64,000 nucleotides of DNA. It comes from Branchinecta lynchi. Lineage: Eukaryota; Arthropoda; Branchiopoda; Anostraca; Branchinectidae. A program made the translations under genes and the position numbers. Each line of letters opens with the position of its first letter. Position 1 is the stretch's first letter. The stretch lies in assembly GCA_023053575.1 (NCBI GenBank), contig JAKZAP010000010.1, positions 18,784,628-18,848,627 of the forward strand. Direction: 5' to 3'. This document shows positions 1 through 10,700 of this stretch, one piece after another. The notes beneath the pieces were generated by a model. The model had not been told where the DNA came from. It made no database searches and saw nothing but the letters and a program-made list of their open reading frames with translations.

Positions 1-815
1 AACTTTCGAACGAGTGATCGGATCTGAAACTTGGTATTTGGAAAGAGCTTGTGTCTCAGATGACCCGCTTCAAATCCGGACCGGATCCTGTGACTTTGCG
101 GGGAGGGGGAACCGGAAATCTTGGGACACGCTTAGAGTGGAGGGATCAGGATGAAACTTTGTGGGGAAAACAAGTACAAGTCCTAGATACATCGCCTAGA
201 TAACCGGACGGGATTCGGGCACTGTGTTGGAGGGGGGTCCGGAATTCTGGTGATGCCGAGTTCGGCACTTCCGGATGTACTAGGACGATGAAACTTGGCA
301 GGCTTATCAGGGACCCAACCGGGCAGTCTTTAGAATAGTCATTTATCCGATCTGATCTTGAGGTGAGTTGAGAGATAGGGAATCTAGAATCTAGTTGCAT
401 GCATAACTTTTGAACGGGAGACCGGATTTGAATGAACTTGGCAAGTGGAAAGAGCCATCGTCTCAGATGTCCCATTTCAATTCCGGACCGGATCAGATAC
501 GTGTAGGGGGAGTTGGAGAGGTGCACCGGAAATCTCGTGAAGCGTGTTATTGACTAAACCAGATCGTATCGGGGCTCTGTGGGGGGAGTTGGAGGGGGTT
601 TCCCGTAATCCTCAGTGATCGCGAGTTAGGATACTTCTAGATGTGCTAAGGACAGTGAAACTTGGTAGGCATGTAAGTCCAAATAGACTTAAAGACCCGA
701 CACAATGCCCTAGGAAAACTTCAGTTCCCTCGATTCCCTGGAAACTGGAAAACTTCCGCACCATGTATCCATTTGGTCCGGCTAGTTCGGTCTGAGGTAT
801 TTTGTTTAATAAAAT
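1..815 (-). repeat. Modular repeat family R1, copy cut by window edge
   Basis: Roughly 125-bp imperfect modules (GATGAAACTTGG..., runs of G, GGAATCTAGAAT...) related to 28585-30057 in opposite orientation and 61820-62600 in the same one. Any open frames here are incidental. The other two copies end in a hairpin; this one has none in view. Confidence 0.7.
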
Positions 816-943
816 CATTCAGCCATTCATTCAGTAGCCGAGTCGACGGACAGCGCCGACAAAGGAAGTCCTCCTCGTTGCCTAAGGCAATTTTGTTGAA
901 GTGGGGTCAAAATTGTTTAGGCCAGTTTGCTAAATAGCCATAA

Positions 944-1468
944 AGGACCTGTTTCGCCTATGATACTAACGCAACCAGCTTCCATAATCACTCCATACAC
1001 TTCTAAACCTGGAGACCCCAATGTCGTACGGTACATTCTAACCCATCTAACAAAACCACGCTGATTTTCTGACTTGCCGTGTTTTGCTACCTTCGATGTG
1101 TACTACACTGTAAAACTTTTCTCCGTATGAAGATTAAAGTTAACTGCATTATTTGCTACTCGGATTCATCTTATCTTTATTTGGTATGAATCTTATCTGC
1201 GTAGAGATAAGAGTAATCCGAGTAGAGAATACTGCAATTAACTTTAATCTTTGTCTGGAAAAACTGTTTACAGTGTACGCTGTCGACGGTTGTCTGCGAA
1301 CAAATTTTCCATCAGAAAAAACGGTTATGTAAATTGTTTCAGCGGTTCTCGGAAAAGGCTTAAAACAGCCAAAACCGTAGGTTATTTGTTGAAAGCACAG
1401 CCTAGTTTTAAAGTATTCAAATGTTTTAAAATAGTGTAAGTTGAAGAGTAAATAGTGCGAGGGGTCCT
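944..1468 (+). mobile_element. TTAA-type MITE, copy 1
   Basis: Ends AGGACC...GGGTCCT next to ATAA (left, decayed) and TTAA (right). The interior (TATGATACTAACGCAACC, then ACGCTGATTTTCTGACTTGC) recurs at 23203, 48164 and 49211. It has no coding capacity. It lies just upstream of peptidase exon 1. Confidence 0.7.
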
Positions 1469-1536
1469 TTAAAGGGGGTAAGAAATTGTTTAAGCCAGTT
1501 TGCTAAAAAGCCTTAAAAGCCATTATCCTGATTGAG

Positions 1537-1727
1537 ATGATCGATTTCTCTTCCGTTAGTTCTGCCTTGATTTTTATTGCTCCCTTTGCAGGTGGTCTCA
1601 TCGGACATTTTGGCTTTCCAAACCCTCCTGTGTCACCCTATGCCGACTTACTTAATGAACCTAACCCGGATGTAACCAAGCGAATTGTCGACTTGGTCGA
1701 CGGTGACCAAATAGCAGCTTTCCTCAG
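1537..1727 (+). CDS. Peptidase exon 1 (N-terminus / membrane anchor)
   Basis: Ends [12 protein letters not shown], matching the GCPII segment before the PHxAGT motif. Donor GT at 1728, leaving two bases (AG) that the next exon completes. Two starts are possible. An ATG at 1537 gives a short cytoplasmic tip and a hydrophobic stretch (about residues 8-28), making a full-length 728-residue protein. Alternatively a pyrimidine-rich tract followed by CAG at 1589-1591 could be a splice acceptor, so the exon would start at 1592 and the anchor would come from an upstream exon I cannot see. The part from 1592 on is secure. Confidence 0.75.
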
Positions 1728-4700
1728 GTATTCGTCTCTTAGGACGTATTCTCGCCGTTCCCCGAGGACTCAACCTTGAGGAGTCCCCGCGTTTTTGTTT
1801 GTCCAGGGGACTCACTCCCCGTATTCTTGCGAATCCTCACGGACGGGGAATGCTCTGATTATCATCACAATCATCAAAAAGGACTTCCTTTCAGACTCAG
1901 AGGGGAATCAGTTGTTGCTGGTGTTGGTGCAGTGTAAAATTAATTAGAAACAATCAGAATAAACAAAACCAAAAATAAAGTAAATCCAGACTGATTTTGT
2001 CAACTGCTTATTTTATTTTCGGACTAAATCTATTTTCGAAGCATTCCCCGTATTCTCGTTTTTTTGTACGTGGTGTCCGCGTGGAGTGACTCCCTCTATT
2101 TTCGCCATTCCCTTCGGTTCTCCCAAGGAGTCCTCTGGGAAAGGCGAGAATACGCCTTTATGCGTGTGGGCTTTTACTTATGTTGCGGAGATAAAAGAAT
2201 TTGTGGAGCCAATGACCATAGCAGGAGAAAGACAAGAAGCGCCTTTATAGCAAAACCTTAACTAGAAATAGTCTTTTCGCGGTGAGAAATATCCTTTTTC
2301 GAAACACCATTATTTTTCACGTGAGGTAGCGCTTGTCGACTCTATCCAGCCATTCCGCTCTCCAACGAGGCGGCTCGGCACAAAATATTTGAAAACTGAA
2401 CGCGCCGTGGTTAGAACTTAACTAGGAAAACCAAGCAAACCGAAAGAAGTCCAAAATGATGGCCTATATCATGCCTTCCAAAATGAAAAACAAACACATA
2501 GATGCGTCTCATGCTCTCATCTTACAATGGTGATAAGCGGGGATTTCAGAAGCTTATATTTGGACCGCGAACGACAAACTTTAGGTGTCGCGTAATCGTA
2601 AGCACGTGAATGTAAACAAACGAAGAGTATTTGATAGACAAAAAGATACTTGGAAATATCCTGACAGCTTTTTCGAATTCATGTTTACGGTCTGGCATAG
2701 TAGAGTGCTTTTAAGAAATTGATAAACTAATTTCTTTTTTAATTTAGTTAATTAATTTATTCACCATATGCACTTTTCTGCAAGTCGTTACCAGTCGTAG
2801 CCTACATTCCTTTTAAAGTGAGAAATAATACAAAAAGAGTACCGGTCATATTCGACATCCAGTATATCTGCAAATGCAGATTTAATAATCGAATCTGATT
2901 TTGTGTTGTCTCTCCGCTATATCTAGTCAGATTCAGTGATTACGAAGGGAACTGAATAGAATCATCATCATCTTCAAAACTCACGTCTAAAATTCCGGTG
3001 ATCAAAGTTTAATAATACCCACTACATCGAAACATTATAATACCCATTGTCATATGCACCTTTCTGCTACTCGTTATCAGTCGATATGTGTCCTGTCTTT
3101 GTACAGTAGCCTACATTCCTTTTAAAGTGAGAAATAATACAAAAAGAGTACCGGTCTTATTCGACATCCAATAGAAAATTAAGTGTCTTTTTCTGCGTGT
3201 TTATGTGTTTTGTTTACTTTCTTCATTTACTCCGCCTTTTCAAAATGTCGGGTCATAAATAAATTACTTACTTACTTGCTTATCGTCACAGGATTTTATT
3301 TAGAAATGTCCTTTTCTCATAAGGTTCGTTAGTTTGTTTATTTTGTTTTATTCTAGGTACCTTACAAGTGTCCCGCATGTCGCAGGAACAGAGTTCGACT
3401 TGTCACAGGCTGAGTGGGTTAGAGACAAATTTCTTGAATTCGGCTTAGATGAAGCGGAAATAGTGCCTTACCAAGTGTTGTTGTCTTACCCTCCAGCTGA
3501 CACTCCAAACACGGTAATTGCATCATCCACATTTTTGCGTCCAGCTTTCGATAAGCTAATGTCGAGTCCACCCGTTCCACCGTATTATAAGCAAGAGGAT
3601 GAATATGGGGTTTAGAATAGAATATAATTTTATTTTTCAAAAGTGCTGTCTCAGCATTACCGCCGAATTTGACCTTTTCGTCATACAAAATGAGGAATAA
3701 CATAATACTTTGTCACGAAGGAAAAAAATCACTAAAAAGGACTAACTTATCGGTTATTGTACAACTCAACAAATGCTGGAACAAGACTCCCTCTATATAT
3801 TTCATGAAGAGGGGCCACAGGGGCTAGCTAAATATTCTTTGAGCCCAAGCTGACTTTGAAACATTTATTTCAATAATGTTTTCAACGGATACGTCAGCTA
3901 CGATTCTTCATCAGCGATATTTCGGCCCTTCTTGGCAAGGGTCCTCGTCAGGCTTTCAGTCCTCTTGTTCAACTTCGGGGAAGGAAACAAACCTGTAATA
4001 AAATTTTATTACAGGTTTTATTACAGGTTTGTTTCCTTCCCCGAAGTTGAACAAGAGGACTGAAAGCCTGACGAGGACCCTTGCCAAGAAGGGCCGAAAT
4101 ATCGCTGATGAAGAATCGTAGCTGACGTATCCGTTGAAAACATTGTTGAAATTAAAGGGGCTAGCTTTCTGGGATTTCTCTCGCTGGGGTCTAATACGTA
4201 TAGGAGAGTAGGGGGGGGGGGGGGAGAATATTAACGCAATCGGGGAACAGATAGGGTCTTGCTACCCTATTGCAGGCCGGATCCAAAACGGAGGGTTTGC
4301 CTGTATCAAGATTTTGCAGGACCAACCTGCTAAAAAAAATCATTATCCAGGACGCAATTCCTATTGTATGTATTATGAATATTTAATTTACAACCCACCA
4401 AATGCACAAGGCGGCAGCGGAGTAAAAGGAAAAAAGGAAAAACCACACGAATAAAGACGATGCAAATAAATGAGAAAAAGACGTTGTTCACTGTGGACGA
4501 CAAGTTTAAAAAAAAAAAAAATATTGTGGAATGTTTCCTTATTTTCTTTTCTTGTTACTCCGCTTCTTAAAAACGGTGGGGTCGTAAATAAGCATTTTTA
4601 AAATAAAATAAATATTTATATTATAGTCCCGCCATATGGGTTCTAGTTTGTCCACGAAGGCTCTGACATTGAAGTTCGCGACTTCTAAATTCAGTTCCAA

Positions 4701-7700
4701 AAATTTGCTTCTGGTCTATTTGTCACAGTTCAACTTCCTTGTATGAATGTTCCCTCTACATAACATATAAACAGTTATATTAATTAATAAATGATTTTTT
4801 TACAAGTAAAGAATATATTTGAAAGATCACGAAAGTAATGGTAGTGACGATTATGAAGACGAAAATTTCGGCGGGATCTCAGACGGGGACGTTTATATAG
4901 GTGTGGAGGGAAGAAATCTATTCCGAGACTTAAGCGGAACTTTCTTTCCGAGGAAGCACGAATTGGCACCGCCAGCCCCCCCGCTTCCTCGATTCCAGCA
5001 GAATCATTGACATGGAAAAAAAAAATGATGAAAAGAAATGTTGAAAAACAGCAAATTTAGCTGTCATCATAATCATGAAAATCTGGAAGGGTTGGCTTGA
5101 CTATGCGGAAGCCCCAGACGTCTGGTAATCTGGAAGGTGGAACCTGGCTTTAAGCAACTTATAGTTTAACTGAAAAGGGATGTAACAGGACAATCTAGTT
5201 ACCCGTGACTTATTCACTTAAAGGGGCTTGAAGACCCAATGAAAATGCGTTACTTCCTTGCTCAGCTGTACGTCCCTCATAAAATCCGATGATGAATTGC
5301 CGCCAGACGCGGTAGAGGAACAATAACTATCACACGTGAGGTCTTGGTGTAAGTTATCTGAAGGGTGAATAAGCGATTAGGCTTTTGCGCTGGCAAACAC
5401 AAAAGAAATAAAATTGTGCATGCTTTTGTCAGGTGTCGATCGACTCGTCGGCACATGGGGTTCTTCTTATACGCAAGAAATGAAACCCTGACAATATTTG
5501 TCGGGCAAAACCCTGAAGAACCCGAATTTTGCATGTTTTTGTCGTGTCTTGGTATTCTCGGCGGCAGATCGGTTTTTTTTTATACATAAGGATCCAGAAG
5601 AAATAAATTTGTTATGTTTTTGTCGGGCGTCGGTGGACTCGTCGGCACATCGGGTTCTACTTATACTTAAGAAACCAAATTTTGTAAACCCTGTCGGGCG
5701 CACTCGGGAAGTTCAAGTCTCATCGGCAAGGGGTTACTTTTACACGTAAGAAAAAGAAATCAGTCTAGTCGAGCAAAACACAGAAAAAATCAAATGCGCG
5801 ATGGTTTTGCCTCCTTAGCCGGGCGTGGGTATTCTCGTCGGCACATCGGGTTCTTTTACACGAACAAAAAAAAATGTAATTCTGCGAATTTGTATTGGGC
5901 GTATGTCGAAAGTTCAAGTCTCGTCGGTACATCGGCTTCATTTACACGTGAAAAACATAGTTCTTTACAGTCTTGTCGGGCAAAACACAAAATAAACCAA
6001 ATATGAATGCTTTTGTCGGGCGTCGGTATTCGGCACATCAGGTCTTTTTATACGTAAGCAATCAAATTCTGCAGACATTTGTCTGGCGCAAATTTTTCCG
6101 GAAAAAATACAGATTTAAAAAAAATTTCGCCGGCGCTGCTCAGTTCAACTGGGGTACAGTCGTCGCAAGCTTCGCTTTTTAGCAAAAGTTGAAACGAAAA
6201 GCCGAATATGTGAAATTAAATATATGTATTTACATCAAAGGAAAAACCTCAACTGATGCATTACAGTTAGTTTTACACAAAATTTCGCCTGCGGCGCATT
6301 TTGTAGCATTCTCTATTTGGAAGAACGGTGTATCATTTAGTTTTCGTTTTAGGATATAAATGCTTGGGGTTTGAAACACGTTAAAAGCCGGAAATTGTAT
6401 GGCAGTATAGCTAAATTTGTCCGCAAAAAAACAGATTAAAAAAATTTCGCCTGCGTCGCTTGGTTTATCTTGTCTTGGTACAGTCGTTAGAACCACCGCT
6501 TTTTAGCGAAAGCTAAAATGAATAGCAGGTGTGAATTATATCAGAGGAATAATGTCAAGTTATGCATTACAGTTAATTTACAAAAAATTTTGCCTGCGGC
6601 ACATTTTGTAGTATTCTTTGATTGGAAGAACGGTGTTTCATTTAATTGGCGTTTTAGGACTTTGACCACGTGTGGTGGTCAAAAACACGTTAAAAGCTAG
6701 AACTTGTGTGGGAAGTATAGCTAAATTCTTCCGGAAAAAGGCAGATTAAACAAAATTTCGCCGCCGGCGCTTAGTTTAACTTGTTCTTGGTACAGTCGTT
6801 TGAAGCTTCGCTTTTTAGCGAAAGCTAAAATGAAAAGCCAAGTATGTGAACTTTAACATACGAAAGTACATCAAAGGATTAATCTCTACGGATGCATTAA
6901 AGTTACTTTTAACCCGGTTCTATTCTGTGCTTGCGGGAAATGCGCGTGTTTTGTCGGCACATTTCTTAGTCCGTCGGCACAAACCGGACGCCCCCCCCCA
7001 AAGGTAAAAGAATAGTGACGCCCCTGCGTGTATTAGCCCCGTGAAAAAACCAGCCAGCACTCGGTACTGAAGTAGGAAGCCAGAAATTTTAATCCCTTTC
7101 TTCCCGCCGCGAAAAACTATGCCGCAACTTTGGCTCATCCCTTCTCCAGCATCCCATGTACCGTTCATTCCTTCCCCCACCCTTTGTTCATGTAAGATCT
7201 CGTCCCCCCAGAGAAGTGGCTGAAAAGGTTTCCAAACTGACCCCAATCTACTGTAACACTATGCGCTACAGTAGAAGCTTTGTGCCAAGCTTCGTAAAGC
7301 AGTACAATGCTCTTTAGCATTGTTCTGCCTTTTTACTTTTTTTCCTTTTAAATTATCTGTTGACAATTTATTTTATCTTTATTTATGACTTTATTTATGA
7401 CTACAAAAACATCGTATTTGGGCTCTGTCCACGAGAGATATGTTTTGCTTTATTATTAAATAAAACAAAAAAATTGAAAAAAAAAAGTTGGGTAAAGTGA
7501 AGAGTGCTTCCGTAGATATACTGAACGTGATTATAGAGCTAGTAGTGAAGCACTTGAAAGTGAAAAGCACTTGAAAGTGAAGAGTTGGGTAAAGTGAAGA
7601 GTGCTTCCGTAGATATACTGAACGTGATTATAGAGCTAGTAGTGAAGCACTTGAAAGTGAAAAGCACTTGAAAGTGAAGAGTTGGGTAAAGTGAAGAGTG

Positions 7701-10700
7701 CTTCCGTAGATATACTGAAGGTGATTATAGAGTTAGTAGTGAAGCACTTGAAAGTGAAAAGCACTTGAAAGTGAAGAGTTGGGTTAAGTGAAGAGTGCTT
7801 CCGTAGATATACTGAACGTGATTATAGAGCTAGTAGTGAAGCACTTGAAAGTGAAAAGCACTTGAAAGTGAAGAGTTGGGTAAAGTGAAGAGTGCTTCCG
7901 TAGATATACTGAACGTGATTTCAGAGCTGGTAGTGAAGCACTTGAAAGTGAAAAGCACTTGAAAGTGGAGAGTTGGGTAAAGTGAAGAGTGCTTCCGTAG
8001 ATATACTGAACGTGATGATAGAGCTAGTAGTGGAGCACTTGAAAGTGAAGAGTTGGGTAAAGCAAAAAGAGAGGAAGAGGCATTTTAAACAGTTTTAAAC
8101 ATAGTTAGGCCTAAGAGGAATTAAAAATAGCAAAACAAACCTGAATAAAGGTACACAAAGAAGTAACGTGTCATTATTTTCTTTACGATAGCGCACCTAG
8201 AGGCTAAAAAAGAGTTAATCTGAGAGGAACTTTATGAGGGGCGTATTCACGAATAAACTATGTTTCAGATAGTGGAATTTCACTGTATGATTTGTGGTAC
8301 CTCTATGCGCTTGTGTCTGTGTTGTTTGCTTGACGAAAGCGATTCAAGTCTTCACACAGTGAGCCACCTTCCTCGTGCTGATGACTGAACACTGAAAGCT
8401 GCGCTTACATTCAGATTCAAATCTTTCGCGTCGTAGTAGAATTTAGCGTTGCGAGGACGGTAGTAGATATACTGAACGTCATAATAGAGCAAGTAGTGAA
8501 AAATAAAAAATAAATCCCTTAACGCAATCGAAATAGTGCAGAGTAAATGATACACGATAAGTTAGCTTTTCAGTTAAACTTTAAGGAAGGCTCAGACGGC
8601 CTTCTTAAAGTGCGAAAAGTTGTTACAAGACCTTTAGAGCAGCAGGAGAGAAGTTCGACTCTGGTTGAGTTTTTTGGATCCCAAAACGTAATACCTATGA
8701 CATCGCAAAAGTTGTCCGTCCGTCTATCTGTCCGGCCGTCCCTCCGTCTGTAATCATAATAACTCTCGAAGGGAATGAGATATTTTGATGAAACTTGGTG
8801 TGGGGATTATTTGGGTCAAGAGTAAGGTCGAGTTCGTAGATGGGCTTTGTAGCCCTACATTTAGGGGTTTAAATTAAGCGGCAAGCAAATTTTTTTTAAA
8901 CAGCTAATAGGACAGACGATTATGGGGCAAGAAGACACGCTGAACACGATGGTGAAAACCATTTTCTCGCCGGACAAGTAGTTCGCCCGGAATCCGGCCA
9001 AAACCGGAAAGTTTGTTGAAAGTAAAAGTTTTATTTGAAGTTGATTGGATGTTCGATTTAGGAGTAAGAAGACGTGCTGAACACCATGTGAAAATCATTT
9101 TATCGCCGGACAAGTAGTTAGCCCGGAATCCGGATAAAACCGGGAAGTCCGTTAAAAGTAAAATTTTTATTAAAAAGTTGATTAGATGTCCGGTTTAGGG
9201 GTAGGAAGACATACTGAACACGATGCTGAAAACCATTTTCTCGCCGGGCAAGTAGTTCGCGCGGAATCCGGCCAGAATCGGAAAATTATTAAAAGTATTT
9301 TTAGTTGACTAGGTATCCGATTTAGGGGTAAGAAGAGATGCTGAATCCATGTATGACAATCATTTTCTACGCGGACATATAGTTCGCCCGGAATCCGGCT
9401 GGAACCGGAAAATTCGTTATAAGTTAAATTTTAATTTGAAGTTGATTAGATGTTTGAAATAGGGGAAAGAAGATACGCTGAGTTCGTTTTTTAGCTTTCT
9501 TTTTTTTGGTGGACATCTAGTTGGCAGAAGTAAGGCAGGAAGTTTTCGTCAAAACAGATATGACTTATAGGGGTAAATACAATCATGCTGAATCCATAAC
9601 TGAACTTGGTTTTCTCAGATCATTATCTTTTTTGCCTTAATCTGTTTCTGAAATTTAATATTAAAAATGTTCAAGGATTCTGGCGAAGACTGGTTCTGAC
9701 GAAGACAAGACCCAATTATCTGGACGTAAAGTTCATAAGGTTTACCAACCGGGGAAGAGATTAGAATCAAAATTGAAAAATACTTAACCAAGAAACTGAA
9801 AATTTTGAAACTGAAATTTGAGTATATATATATATCTGGACTTGAGCGGCCAGCGAGGTTCAGGTCACGTTTACTTCTATAAACCGTCTTAGGGACAATC
9901 AAATCCTATGTTAGGTCCTCGTCATATGACGTTACCGTTCACGTCAGGACAGTAGGCTATGATATTTTGACACAATTTGTACGACATCGCATACTCTTGA
10001 CGTTTTAGCTTATTTAGGTTAGCATTGCTCAGTTTAGCTAAGTCTAGCTCAGCGTAAGCCCTAGCTAAAGGACTAGGCCGCAGAATCTCCTGTGACTCGC
10101 AACTGGTAGGAAGACACCTGTCACTGGAGGTACAACCTGCTGTGTGCAATGCAAGCAGCACATATTCTGAACGTAATTATTAGAGCCGAGGGGTTGACGA
10201 CTCTCCCGGTATGGTGTACACGCCCCGAAGGAATAATCCGGAATGGTCAGGAATAATCTGGAATGGTCAAGAATAATCCGGAATGGTTAGCCGGAATGGT
10301 TAGGAATAACCGGGAATGGTTAGGAATAATCCGGAATGGTTAAGAATAATCCGGAATGGTCAGGAATAATCCGTTATTCCGGAATGGTGTACATAAAAAA
10401 TGAGAGTCGTCGACCCCTCGACTAGAGCCCAAGATGAACAAATTCTTAGAAGAGTCAAAATAATTCATTGTATTCGGACCGGGGTATTAAAATAAGTTGT
10501 CTTTTCAGTTAAACTTTAAGTTATTTTGTATTTAGGTCCAGTTGACATATACAAATGGGTCTACCATGGACTTTGCCTCCCGGCAACCTCCCCTGTTCGC
10601 GCAAGAAGAGAGTGACCCAAGAATCAACTCTAATTTTGCTGCGTACTCCGCTGCAGGACTAAAAACGGTGAGGTTCCTTTATTTCCCTGTAGTTTATCCT

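Noticed and set aside
3514..3615. Extension of exon 2 to the stop at 3615
   Set aside because: The frame is open but the sequence does not resemble the family; splicing at 3513 to 10536 gives the expected residues in phase.
7487..8070. CRISPR-like array
   Set aside because: Units are head-to-tail with no spacers, in an animal intron; it is a minisatellite.
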